Below, one piece after another: positions 42,643-51,767 of a stretch of 64,000 bases of DNA (its first letter is position 1; each line of letters starts with the position of its first letter). A program made the position numbers and the translations under genes. Origin of the DNA: Bradyrhizobium erythrophlei. Its GTDB lineage: Bacteria > Pseudomonadota > Alphaproteobacteria > Rhizobiales > Xanthobacteraceae. Under the pieces are notes generated by a model. The model ran no database searches. It worked only from the letters and a program-made list of their open reading frames with translations, and had not been told where the DNA came from. The stretch is from the NCBI RefSeq assembly GCF_900142985.1, contig NZ_LT670849.1:5286501-5350500 (forward strand), given 5' to 3'.

Positions 42643-43476
42643 ATGATCGATGGCAAAACAAGACTGATCGCTCACGTCGGCTATCCGACGGAATCGTTCA
42701 AGTCCTCGATGATCTACAATCCGTTTTTCGAAAAACGGAAGATCAATGCGTGCGTGGTGCCGATGGGCTGCAAAGCTGAGGATTTTGAGGCGTTCCTGAC
42801 GCTGGCCTTCAGGCTCACCAACATGCATGGCGCCCTCATCACGATGCCGCATAAGGTAACCACGCTTGCGCTGGTGGACGAGGCTTCCGTGTCGGCCAAG
42901 ATCGCCGGCGCCTGCAACGCGGTGCGGCTCGATGAGCGAGGCCTCTTGATCGGCGACATGTTCGATGGCGAAGGCTTTGTGCGCGGTGTGTTGAAAAAGG
43001 GCCGGGCCGTGGCGGGAGCGAAGGTCCTGGTTTTCGGTTGCGGCGGCGTCGGCTCGGCGATCGCCGCGTCCATCGCAAAAGCGGGGGCCGGCACGCTTGG
43101 ATTATACGATGCCTTCCACCAGGCCGCGGATGGGCTGGCCGGGCGCCTCAAGGCGCATTATCCGAACCTCGCCGTCAGTGCGGGTTCTCCGGACCCCGCA
43201 GGCTACGACATCGTCATCAATGCCAGCCCGCTCGGGATGAAGAAGGACGATCCGCTGCCGATGGATGTCGATCGCATCGCTGCGTCAGCCTTCGTCGGTG
43301 AAGTCGTCATGAAAGAAGAGATTACGCCGTTTCTGGCCGCGGTGCGGGCGCGCGGCTGCGACTATCAAGTCGGCACCGACATGCTGTTTGAGCAGATACC
43401 GGCCTATCTCGAATTCTTCGGCCTTGGCACGGCCACATCGGATGAACTGCGCCAGGTCGCGCAAATACATTACTGA
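42643..43476 (+). CDS. shikimate/quinate 5-dehydrogenase-like (AroE family) oxidoreductase
   Basis: 277 residues. The N-terminal substrate domain has MHGALITMPHKVTTLALVDE (the catalytic Lys in PHK) and AGACNAVRLDERGLLIGDMF followed by DGEGF (the Asp counterpart of NTDxxG). The Rossmann motif VLVFGCGGVGSAIAASIA is at about 126-143. The usual SxSxxxHN substrate-binding motif is replaced by TESFKSSMIYNPF, so substrate selection may differ from biosynthetic AroE. In this catabolic operon it probably oxidises shikimate or quinate to the 3-dehydro form. Confidence 0.82.
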   Translation: MIDGKTRLIAHVGYPTESFKSSMIYNPFFEKRKINACVVPMGCKAEDFEAFLTLAFRLTNMHGALITMPHKVTTLALVDEASVSAKIAGACNAVRLDERGLLIGDMFDGEGFVRGVLKKGRAVAGAKVLVFGCGGVGSAIAASIAKAGAGTLGLYDAFHQAADGLAGRLKAHYPNLAVSAGSPDPAGYDIVINASPLGMKKDDPLPMDVDRIAASAFVGEVVMKEEITPFLAAVRARGCDYQVGTDMLFEQIPAYLEFFGLGTATSDELRQVAQIHY

Positions 43477-43526
43477 GCGGGAAGGCTGGGACGAGCTCGC
43501 TTCAAGGTCAAAACCGGAGTGACAAA

Positions 43527-45383
43527 ATGATACGCTCGATTGCGACAGTTTCGATCGGCGGGGCTCTCGACCAGAAACTCAAGACCATCGCCGCGGCCGG
43601 TTTCGACGCGGTAGAAATCTTCGAGAACGATTTTACCTGCTTCGACGGCTCGCCGCGCGATGTTGCCCGGATGTGCGGCGACCTCGGCCTGAAGATCTGC
43701 GCCCTCCAGCCGTTTCGCGATTTCGAGGGGATGCCTGAACCGCAGCGCAAGCAGGCCTTCCGCAGGGCCGAAAAGAAATTCGACCTGATGGAAGAACTCG
43801 GCACCGATCTGTTGCTGGTGTGCAGCAACGTGTCGCCCGTTTCGATGGGCGGAATCGACCGTGCCGCCGAAGATTTTCACGAGCTGGGCGAGCGGGCAAA
43901 GGCGCGGGGCTTACGCGTCGGATTTGAAGCGTTGGCCTGGGGGAGCCACGTCAACGATTACAGAGACGCCTGGGAGATCGTGAGGCGGGCAGATCACCCC
44001 TCGATCGGGGTCATCCTGGACAGCTTTCACACCTTGGCGCCCGGATTTCCCGTCGCTGCCATCGAATCGATACCTGGAGACCGAATATTTCTGGTTCAGC
44101 TCGCGGACGCTCCGCAGCTCGATCTCGATGTTCTCTCGTGGAGCCGGCACTACCGATCTTTTCCCGGGCAGGGGAATCTTCCCGTCGCCGACTTCATGCG
44201 CGCGATAGACGCCACCGGATACAAGGGGCCGCTCTCTCTCGAAGTCTTTAATGACCAGTTCCGCGCTCAGTCGACGAAAGAGGTTGCGATCGACGGGATG
44301 CGCTCGCTCATGCTGCTTGGCAATGAGCCCAACGAGCAGGCGGCCCCCGCGCTGCGGACCCGATCGAACGTCTCCGGCGTGGCGTTTGTCGAGTTCGGCG
44401 TCGACCCGGCGCACGCTGCGGGGCTGGCGCACCTGTTTCAAGGACTTGGCTTCACGCTAACCGGCCGTCACCGCTCCAAGGCCGTTGAACGCTGGTCCCA
44501 AGGCTCCATCAACCTCTTGATCAATTGTTCTGAAAACAGCTTCGCCCGGTCGCATTACCTGACGCATGGCTCGGGCGTATGCGCGATCGGACTGGAAGTT
44601 GACGACGTTGCTACCATGATGAGCAGGGCGGAGGCCTTGCAAGCCGCCGCATTCCGACAGCCGGTCGGAGTAGGCGAAATGACGATTCCGGCAATCCGCG
44701 GCGTCGGAGGAAGTCTGCTTTACCTGCTGGAGCCAGGATCGTCGAATTGGGACGTCGATTTCGTCCCGGTGCTCGGCGAAAATCGCCGCGGGCTGTTAAG
44801 CCAGATCGACCACATATCGCAATCGATGCAGTTCGCAGAGATGCTCTCGTGGGAGCAGTTCTATGCTGCGTTGTTTGACGTTCGGAGATCGCCGCAATTC
44901 GAGGTCGCCGATCCGCTCGGACTCGTGAAAAGCCAGGTTCTTCAGAATCAGGACGGATCGCTTCGTCTCGTTCTCAACGCTTCGACGGCCTTGCAGACGA
45001 TGTCGTCGCGATTCCTGTCCGAATTTTTTGGCGCGGGCGTGCAGCATATCGCGTTCGGCAGCGACGACATTTTCGCGTCGGTGTCGGCCATGCGCGCAGC
45101 CGGCGCAACCTTCCTGAGCATTCCGCAAAACTACTACGATGACCTTGATAGCCGCTACGAGCTCGATCCCGATCTGCTAGCGGCGATGAAGCAACATGGG
45201 ATCCTCTACGATCGCGACGGCGAAGGAGAATTCTTCCAGGTCTATACCCACGCATTCGAGGAACGGTTCTTCTTCGAGATCGTGGAACGGCGCGGCTACA
45301 AGGGATTTGGCGCGCCAAATGCAAGCGTCCGTCTCGCCGCGCAGACCCGGGAAGCGCGGCCTCGCACAATGCCCCGGACCTGA
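43527..45383 (+). CDS. quiC: QuiC-type 3-dehydroshikimate dehydratase fused to a 4-hydroxyphenylpyruvate-dioxygenase-like domain
   Basis: 618 residues in two parts. Residues about 1-270 are a sugar-phosphate-isomerase-type TIM barrel (AAAGFDAVEIFENDFTCFDG, VGFEALAWGSHVNDYRDAWE, IGVILDSFHTLAPGFP, GPLSLEVFNDQFR with metal-binding Glu/Asp/His). Residues about 285-605 are a vicinal-oxygen-chelate domain like HPPD (HYLTHGSGVCAIGLEVDDVA, QIDHISQSMQFAEMLSWEQF, GVQHIAFGSDDIF). This fusion is known for QuiC1-type enzymes that dehydrate 3-dehydroshikimate to protocatechuate, which fits pcaHG just upstream. The HPPD-like part probably has no dioxygenase role here. Confidence 0.85.
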   Translation: MIRSIATVSIGGALDQKLKTIAAAGFDAVEIFENDFTCFDGSPRDVARMCGDLGLKICALQPFRDFEGMPEPQRKQAFRRAEKKFDLMEELGTDLLLVCSNVSPVSMGGIDRAAEDFHELGERAKARGLRVGFEALAWGSHVNDYRDAWEIVRRADHPSIGVILDSFHTLAPGFPVAAIESIPGDRIFLVQLADAPQLDLDVLSWSRHYRSFPGQGNLPVADFMRAIDATGYKGPLSLEVFNDQFRAQSTKEVAIDGMRSLMLLGNEPNEQAAPALRTRSNVSGVAFVEFGVDPAHAAGLAHLFQGLGFTLTGRHRSKAVERWSQGSINLLINCSENSFARSHYLTHGSGVCAIGLEVDDVATMMSRAEALQAAAFRQPVGVGEMTIPAIRGVGGSLLYLLEPGSSNWDVDFVPVLGENRRGLLSQIDHISQSMQFAEMLSWEQFYAALFDVRRSPQFEVADPLGLVKSQVLQNQDGSLRLVLNASTALQTMSSRFLSEFFGAGVQHIAFGSDDIFASVSAMRAAGATFLSIPQNYYDDLDSRYELDPDLLAAMKQHGILYDRDGEGEFFQVYTHAFEERFFFEIVERRGYKGFGAPNASVRLAAQTREARPRTMPRT

Positions 45384-45403
45384 TGAGAAAGATCCGGCAA
45401 ACC

Positions 45404-45434
45404 GAACTCGCGGCGAAACTGAAAGGAACGTCAG
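45404..45434 (-). repeat. truncated half-copy of the composite repeat
   Basis: 31 bases identical to 46010-46040 of the composite element (the loop and right arm of hairpin A, including GAAACTGAAAGGAACGTCAG). The left arm and hairpin B are missing. It lies 20 bases after the quiC-like stop. Confidence 0.8.
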
Positions 45435-45477
45435 AGCCGCCGCATCAACTCGCGATCTCAGCCCATCAGCGAACGAC

Positions 45478-45747
45478 TTATTTGCCCTTGCTCTGTTGCG
45501 TCGCGCTGTAGCAGGCGGGCGAGGACGCATTCTGCTGATTGCAGGTGGCGGGGTTGGTCGGGCTGCCGGCTGCCGCCGCCGTTGAACTGCCCTCGGGCGC
45601 CGCCTTCGGCTTGCTCTCGTCGGTGACGGGCGTGCCACCGGAAATGCGGCCGCTCGACTGCTTGACCCAGACCTCGGAGGCCTGCGCCGCCGAGATCGAG
45701 AGTATCAGGACGATCATCACCCCGGAAATCGTCCCTCTGTTTTGCAC
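45478..45747 (-). CDS. small secreted protein, hypothetical
   Basis: About 89 residues from a GTG at 45745-45747; an upstream GTG at 45780 would put an acidic segment before the signal peptide and is less likely. Signal peptide QNRGTISGVMIVLILSISAA ending AQA; mature start SEVWVKQSSGRISGGTPV, then a Lys/Pro/Ala/Ser-rich linker and a C-terminal NPATCNQQNASSPACYSA with two Cys that could form a disulfide. No function is recognised. It is convergent with quiC. Confidence 0.6.
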   Translation of the reverse strand: MQNRGTISGVMIVLILSISAAQASEVWVKQSSGRISGGTPVTDESKPKAAPEGSSTAAAAGSPTNPATCNQQNASSPACYSATQQSKGK

Positions 45748-45894
45748 GTCCGTCACTTCTTCATCCGTCTGCCGATCCACACAGGCGCAATTTAACGCAC
45801 CCGCGTGAGTTATGTGAGTCCGGAAATCTGTTCACGCAGAGGTTCTGGCGTGAACACTGTCATCACCAAGTCATCAATGGCGCGCCAAGGCGCC

Positions 45895-46054
45895 AGTGTC
45901 CCGGTTCTGACATTCGTACGATATCGCGGCGGGCACTTTTACGAATGTCAGAACCGAAGGGACACTCGCAACCATACGATTCTAGTGTGGTTTCTGACGT
46001 TCCTTCGAAGAACTCGCGGCGAAACTGAAAGGAACGTCAGTGTCGCCACACTAG
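45895..46054 (-). repeat. composite two-hairpin repeat, copy 2 (inverted relative to copy 1)
   Basis: Hairpin B first: AGTGTCC plus CGGTTCTGACATTCGTA (45895-45918) pairs with TACGAATGTCAGAACCG (45940-45956) and GGACACT (45960-45966), bulge AAG. Spacer CGCAACCATACGATT. Hairpin A: CTAGTGTGG and CTGACGTTCCTT (45982-46005) pair with AAGGAACGTCAG (46029-46040) and CCACACTAG (46046-46054). It matches copy 1 at 22161 read on the opposite strand, including a CAACCAT-containing spacer. It lies in a gene-free stretch. Confidence 0.85.
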
Positions 46055-46484
46055 TCCGAACGGACTAGTCAATAAGCCCCCGCGGAAAGACGCAATTCCA
46101 GCGCTTTTGCCATCATCACTCGGCTTGACTTTGGGTGTGGCTGCTAAAGCGCTGGCGTCACGATGGACAGCGACGTACCGCGAATTGAGTCTTCGAGGGA
46201 CATCTATTCGATTCTCGATTCTAGACGCGGCAACATCGTGTGTACCGGTGTGGTGCGCGTGGAGAACTCGTTTGGGATGATGGCGTGGAGCCGATCTAGG
46301 TGGCGCGCCGCAGGCAAGTAGATTCAGGGGGGACGTCGGGTTGGGTCCATAACCTCTTCGGAAATTGAGAATTGCCGGGTGCAACAGCGTCCTCGAGCGA
46401 GGGGTACTGGCCTGGCGATCCACGGGCTGGAGGCAAAAGCAACCAGCTTTTTGAAGCGAGAAGATTGCCACAGGAGTGATTGCA
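46055..46484. other. intergenic region, 430 bases
   Basis: Between the composite repeat and the coiled-coil gene. A 52-residue open frame (46163-46321, plus) and a minus-strand frame covering the region show no convincing coding features. Nothing else is supported; the promoter for the three-gene set at 46485 should lie here. Confidence 0.45.
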
Positions 46485-46940
46485 ATGAGAGGACAGCATG
46501 CTGCCGTGAGGCCCTTCGATGTCAGTCGGATCGAAGGGGAAATCCAGGACGCCGTGCAACAAAGGTCACCGCGCATCCAGGCGGTGGGGCCGATGCCGCG
46601 GGCTCCGGTAGTTCCAGACTATGTCAGCCATCGCGACGACGTAAGCGAGATCGGCAAGCTCTCGGCCGAGGCCCTTGTCAGGGAATATGAGGTAACTGCG
46701 AAGGAAATCGAGGCGGTGGGCGAATTCGTCAAGGACATGGCCCAGCGCTGCGAGCAGCTCACCAACTCGGCTTCCGTCATGCTCAAGGAAATCAATGCCA
46801 CCGCGGCGCGCTATCGCAAGGAGGGCAAACGCATCTTCAATGAAATTGAATCCTGCTCCAGCGCGACGGACGAAGTCCGGAAATTGTGCGAGACATTTCG
46901 CGACAAGATCGCGGCGAAAACCGCCGAGGGAGGGGCATGA
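46485..46940 (+). CDS. coiled-coil protein, hypothetical
   Basis: 151 residues from the ATG at 46485, with AGGAG eight bases upstream. After a Pro-rich N-terminal part, residues about 55-145 are a continuous helical coiled-coil region (LSAEALVREYEVTAKEIEAV, GEFVKDMAQRCEQLTNSASV, EINATAARYRKEGKRIFNEI). No signal peptide or known domain. Its stop overlaps the next gene's ATG by four bases, and the third gene overlaps the second, so the three form one transcription unit of unknown role. Confidence 0.65.
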   Translation: MRGQHAAVRPFDVSRIEGEIQDAVQQRSPRIQAVGPMPRAPVVPDYVSHRDDVSEIGKLSAEALVREYEVTAKEIEAVGEFVKDMAQRCEQLTNSASVMLKEINATAARYRKEGKRIFNEIESCSSATDEVRKLCETFRDKIAAKTAEGGA

Positions 46941-47170
46941 TCCTGTACTGGGTGGTGCCGTACCTCTTGGTCGCGGCACCATTCGTCATCGTGCTGTTCG
47001 CAATCGTGCTTGGCGGTTGTGCGATGACGAGGACGGCGGGGGATCAGGCCTATCAATCGCGGTTCTATTCCGACCCGAATAGCAGAACCGGCCAAGAGCT
47101 GGTGAACGAGTTGGAGCGGCGCGAGGCCCGCGCAGAACTGCGACGCATCATTGACGAGGCGCAGCGATGA
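46937..47170 (+). CDS. small membrane-anchored protein, hypothetical
   Basis: 77 residues. The N-terminal hydrophobic segment ILYWVVPYLLVAAPFVIVLF is followed by AIVLGGCAMTRTAGDQAYQ. The LGGC could look like a lipobox, but the hydrophobic stretch before it is long and starts at residue 2, so a simple membrane anchor is as likely. The C-terminal half is a charged helix (VNELERREARAELRRIIDEA). It overlaps neighbours at both ends by four bases. Confidence 0.6.
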   Translation: MILYWVVPYLLVAAPFVIVLFAIVLGGCAMTRTAGDQAYQSRFYSDPNSRTGQELVNELERREARAELRRIIDEAQR

Positions 47171-47907
47171 TCTGTGAGTCTTGCCGACGCGATGTGGATT
47201 ACGTCAAGGCATCGTTCTGGCATGAGGACGCGATGATATGCCGAGAGTGCTTCGCGCAATGGTGCGATCCCGATAACTTCTACGCCAGCGCGGGCGACGC
47301 GGCGAGCGTCGGAAACTATGTACGCCTCCAACATGGTCTTCCGCCGCTCGCCGCTACGCTGGCGGTCCTGCTGCTGGCCGGCACGCCGACAGCGCACGCG
47401 TCTCGCCATTGCCTCGACCAGGCCGAAGCAGCGAGGACATGGCCGACGCGGACGCTCGTGAAGGATGGCGACGGATGCTGGACTTACGACCGTCATCCGT
47501 CCCGCGCGCAAGTACTTGTCGCGGCGCCGGAAATGCCCGCGGTCCCCGATACGCCCGTACCCGTGGGGGAGATAACGATGGCGGATCGCTGGGATGACGT
47601 GGGCAGGCTTCGGCTCGAGCCGCGTGAGCTCGAGCCGAAGCCCGTTTCGCAGCCGCCATCGCAGTCTGGGCCGTTCGAAAGCACAGGGCAATTCGCGCTG
47701 TTCATCTGGATCGTGCTTGCAATCACGTCCGTAGTCGAAGTTGCGACCGGCGGCCGCACTAGCCGGGCCCGGCGCCCACGATGGCCGGCTCAGAAAGCCC
47801 CTGCGGATTCGACCACAGCTGAAGCTCTCAGCGGGCCGTTTCGTCCTGGAGCAATATCGGCAGCCCGGCCTGCTCCTCGCTGGGCTGATCGAACAGGTGG
47901 TGGTTAA
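47167..47907 (+). CDS. hypothetical protein with N-terminal zinc-knuckle-like cysteines and two hydrophobic segments
   Basis: 246 residues. N-terminal ICESCRRDV and ICRECFAQWC give two CxxC pairs, suggesting a small zinc ribbon. Next comes a hydrophobic segment LPPLAATLAVLLLAGTPTAH (about 57-77), then a region with HCLDQAEAARTW and DGDGCWTYD (two Cys), typical of small exported Bradyrhizobium proteins, and a second hydrophobic segment ALFIWIVLAITSVVEVATGG (about 175-195). The mix suggests a fusion of a cytoplasmic zinc ribbon gene with a secreted-protein gene. Its last 80 bases overlap the convergent regulator gene. Confidence 0.55.
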   Translation: MICESCRRDVDYVKASFWHEDAMICRECFAQWCDPDNFYASAGDAASVGNYVRLQHGLPPLAATLAVLLLAGTPTAHASRHCLDQAEAARTWPTRTLVKDGDGCWTYDRHPSRAQVLVAAPEMPAVPDTPVPVGEITMADRWDDVGRLRLEPRELEPKPVSQPPSQSGPFESTGQFALFIWIVLAITSVVEVATGGRTSRARRPRWPAQKAPADSTTAEALSGPFRPGAISAARPAPRWADRTGGG

Positions 47908-48562
47908 ACGCCCAGATCGCAGCCTGTGTACGATTGTTGGCGCCAATTTTTCTCAAGATAGCCTTCACATGCGCCTTCACGGTCGGTTCAGCGATGCTGA
48001 AGAACCGTGCGACCTGCTTATTCGAGTCGCCCCGTACGATGCGTTCAAGGATTGCGATCTCTCGTGCGGACAGCTTCATGAATTGAGGCTCGTCGGCGGC
48101 ATCCCACAGCATCTCGCTGCTCAGGGGAGGTGACAACCGCTCTTCGGCCTTTGGCTGGATTTCCAGCGGCCAGAGACGGGCATCTATGAGAATGAGCTTA
48201 CCATTGATGACCGCTTGCAGCGTGTTGACGAGGTCATGGGGGCTAACGGTATTGAAGAGCGCTGCGTTTGCTCCGTCATCCAGCGCACTCGCGAGCGAGC
48301 CCGGATTGCTCTCGTCAGCGACCGCCACGATGAATGCGAGCGGATAGCGGCTTCGAATCTTGCTGCAGATGACGGCTTGGTTCGCGTCCATCGCCACGAT
48401 GAACAGAACAGGTTTGTCATCGGGGATTCCGGTGAGGTCCTCCAAGTCAATTGCGCAACCGTGGGCACGGAAGCGGGTCTTCGACAGTATTAGTCGAAGA
48501 CCTTCCCGGAACAGGCCGTCACTTTGCAGGATATAGGTCGGTACAGCAGACTCACTCGACAT
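47828..48562 (-). CDS. NarL/FixJ-type LuxR-family regulator with a degenerate receiver
   Basis: 244 residues. The C-terminal LuxR helix-turn-helix is clear (LSAREIAILERIVRGDSNKQ, VARFFSIAEPTVKAHVKAIL, RKIGANNRTQAAIWAF; about 163-220). The N-terminal part has receiver spacing (TYILQSDGLFREGLRLIL, VLFIVAMDANQAVICSKIRS, GANAALFNTVSPHDLVNTLQ), but the acidic pocket is reduced to one Asp and the post-beta3 segment is not the usual D-x-x-MP, so control by phosphorylation is doubtful. No sensor kinase is adjacent. Inverted ATATCCTAG/CTAGGATAT words flank its start region. Confidence 0.82.
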   Translation of the reverse strand: MSSESAVPTYILQSDGLFREGLRLILSKTRFRAHGCAIDLEDLTGIPDDKPVLFIVAMDANQAVICSKIRSRYPLAFIVAVADESNPGSLASALDDGANAALFNTVSPHDLVNTLQAVINGKLILIDARLWPLEIQPKAEERLSPPLSSEMLWDAADEPQFMKLSAREIAILERIVRGDSNKQVARFFSIAEPTVKAHVKAILRKIGANNRTQAAIWAFNHHLFDQPSEEQAGLPILLQDETAR

Positions 48563-48975
48563 ATCCTAGCTGCCACTCCAATGAACACAGTACCTCGTCA
48601 CCAGCAGCCTCCCCGGCTGTCGGCGCCGGGCATCAACCTACATTCTAGGATATATTCAGTAATAACCTAGATAAATTCTAGTGCCGGCCTTGTTCCAATG
48701 GAACTTGCAGCCCGGTTCCAGTGGCCGCCCCGGGGACTCGCGAGCCGGAACCACCTTCTTCTGACCTCCAAAAAGGACTAATCCGAATTCGCTGCGTTGC
48801 AAGAACCTCAGTTCCCGCAGATGGTTCCCAGTGACGACGTCAGACCCCGATCTTTTTGGGCGGCGGGAATGCCTAAGCGCGGTCTTTCCGGGCCAGTATC
48901 GGAAGATGGGCGGAAGGTGGTAGGACATCGCTCACCGTAATCTGCCCAACGGCGTCTTCCCACTTTACCACTTAG
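48563..48975. other. divergent intergenic region, 413 bases
   Basis: Lies between the LuxR-type gene and the methyltransferase gene. It contains ATATCCTAG (48561-48569, across the LuxR start) and its complement CTAGGATAT (48645-48653), plus CCTAG/TTCTAG copies up to about 48683. These look like a set of half-sites for a regulator, maybe the LuxR protein itself. No gene is supported. Confidence 0.5.
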
Positions 48976-50334
48976 ATGAAGAACGACGAGATCCTCGCCC
49001 AGATATCGGAATTCTGCCGAAACGCCGATATGGCCGAATCGACGTTCGGGCGGCGGGCGGTCAATGACGGCAAGCTGGTGCACCGCCTGCGCGAGGGCAA
49101 GCGCATCACCATCGATACGCTTGAGCGCATCCAGGCCTATATGGCGGCATCGATGCCGGGGGGCATGACGCCACGCCCGCGCGGCCTCGAAGTGGTGCCG
49201 GAAAAGCGCGATCCCAGGGGCAATTTCCGCTTCTTCGAGAACCGCCAGAAATACCTCCTGTTCGTCCACACCTGTAGCGAGAAGCGGGTGGTCGCGGAGC
49301 GGGTAGCGCTGGAGCTGTCGGCGATCCATCCCCGCCCACCGGCGCTGCGGGTATTCGATGCCGGCTGCGGCGACGGCACGGTGCTGGCGCGGGTGATGCG
49401 ATCGATGCATTCGCGCTTTCCCCACATGCCTTTTTATATTGCGGGCAAGGAGCTCAGCCTCGAGGACGTCCGCCTGACGCTGGACAAGGTGCCGGACCGG
49501 CTGTTCGAGCACCCGTCCACCGTCTTCGTGTTGACCAACATGCATTATGCCGAGGCGCCCTGGCTGACGCCGGCCTCGCCCGCGGCTGCCAGCGGCATGA
49601 TCTGGCACGAGGTCCCGCTGCGAGGGGCCGCTTCGGGCGATTTCGAGGCCCAAATCGCCGAATTGGGGCCATTTCTGGAGCAGAACTGGCGGGCCAGCGT
49701 CTCGCCCCGTTCCGGCATGCCCAGCTATGAGCGCCCCGTGGCGCTGGTGCTGTATCGGGAAGACCACCGGTTTTTGCTCGATTCGATCATTCCGAGGGCC
49801 GGCCGGGTCGAGGCCAATTTCGACCTGATTATCGCATCCCAGCCATACCGGGCCAAATCCAGCGTCAATTTCCGCGCCAAACGCATTATTGCGCCCTTGG
49901 GGAGGGCCTTGCGGGCGGGGGGCCGTTTGATCGGAATCCACTCCCACGGGCAGGACCCGGGATTGGAGATTATCCAGGCGGTATGGCCGGGAGAAAATCC
50001 TTTCGCCGTGAGCCGTCATGAGCTATTGCGCGCGGTGAAATACGAGCTCGGATCGGCCGGGCGCGACCTTAACTTTAACGCCTATGCCGATAACCGTTCG
50101 ATCTTCCGTTATGATATGGAAGCGCTGCCCAACGAGGTCACCGGCTCGATCGGAACCTCGACGGCCTTTGCAGCATGGAATGCGGCGGTGTATGTCGCAC
50201 AGATTGAAGACGACCGGTTGACGGAAATGACCCAGAGTGGCCGTTATCTCGACGCCGTCAGAGAGGTTCTGCGCAAGCATAACGGACTCTGGTTTTACGA
50301 CGAATCCTACGTCATCTCGCGCCGTCGGGATTGA
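48976..50334 (+). CDS. SAM-dependent methyltransferase-like protein upstream of metK
   Basis: 452 residues. An N-terminal region (about 1-55) resembles a small DNA-binding or regulatory helix bundle (CRNADMAESTFGRRAVNDGK, ITIDTLERIQAYMA). The middle has a methyltransferase motif I, LRVFDAGCGDGTVLARVMRS (about 124-143), and later FDLIIASQPYRAKSSVNF and LGRALRAGGRLIGIHSHGQD (motif IV/VI-like). It stands just before metK and ahcY, forming a SAM-use, SAM-synthesis and SAH-removal row. The methylated target is unknown; the N-terminal domain suggests nucleic acid or protein. Confidence 0.7.
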   Translation: MKNDEILAQISEFCRNADMAESTFGRRAVNDGKLVHRLREGKRITIDTLERIQAYMAASMPGGMTPRPRGLEVVPEKRDPRGNFRFFENRQKYLLFVHTCSEKRVVAERVALELSAIHPRPPALRVFDAGCGDGTVLARVMRSMHSRFPHMPFYIAGKELSLEDVRLTLDKVPDRLFEHPSTVFVLTNMHYAEAPWLTPASPAAASGMIWHEVPLRGAASGDFEAQIAELGPFLEQNWRASVSPRSGMPSYERPVALVLYREDHRFLLDSIIPRAGRVEANFDLIIASQPYRAKSSVNFRAKRIIAPLGRALRAGGRLIGIHSHGQDPGLEIIQAVWPGENPFAVSRHELLRAVKYELGSAGRDLNFNAYADNRSIFRYDMEALPNEVTGSIGTSTAFAAWNAAVYVAQIEDDRLTEMTQSGRYLDAVREVLRKHNGLWFYDESYVISRRRD

Positions 50335-50357
50335 CCAATCAGGAACATTTAAAAGCA

Positions 50358-50375
50358 CCGCCGAACATCCGGCGG
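50358..50375 (+). promoter_or_regulatory. short hairpin in the metK leader
   Basis: CCGCCG (50358-50363) pairs with CGGCGG (50370-50375), followed by AAAAAGGGGCTACCTAG and the metK ATG, so the stem sits three bases before the A-rich Shine-Dalgarno region. I do not see a full SAM-II or SAM/SAH riboswitch consensus. It may be a simple structure affecting translation, or part of an unrecognised leader. Confidence 0.35.
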
Positions 50376-50392
50376 AAAAAGGGGCTACCTAG

Positions 50393-51589
<1,197 letters not shown>

Positions 51590-51620
51590 TGAGTATTAGT
51601 GTGCTGCGACACATTTAAGT

Positions 51621-51705
51621 CGTCATGGCCGGGCTTGTCCCGGCCATCTACGTCTTTCTTGTAGCGGCCAAGACGTGGATGTCCGGGACAAGCCCGGGCA
51701 TGACG
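51621..51705. repeat. dispersed palindrome, CGTCATGGCCGGGC type
   Basis: CGTCATGGCCGGGCTTGTCC (51621-51640) pairs with GGACAAGCCCGGGCATGACG (51686-51705) with one mismatch. A common Bradyrhizobium intergenic element. It sits between metK and ahcY. Confidence 0.75.
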
Positions 51706-51767
51706 AGGAGCTAATCAGTCCGTTCGTTGCAAAGCGGCGTTCGAACGAGGACCAAAAGGACAACCAC

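Noticed and set aside
45831..45855. TTCACGC/GCGTGAA hairpin as a terminator
   Set aside because: Only seven base pairs with a ten-base loop and no T-run; too weak to call.
46163..46321. 52-residue open frame starting MDSDVPRIESSRDIYSILDS
   Set aside because: Weak ribosome binding site, unbalanced composition, and no recognisable family; kept only as a note.
50340..50392. SAM-II or SAM/SAH riboswitch before metK
   Set aside because: Only a 6-bp hairpin is present; the conserved loop and pseudoknot sequences of these riboswitches are not seen.
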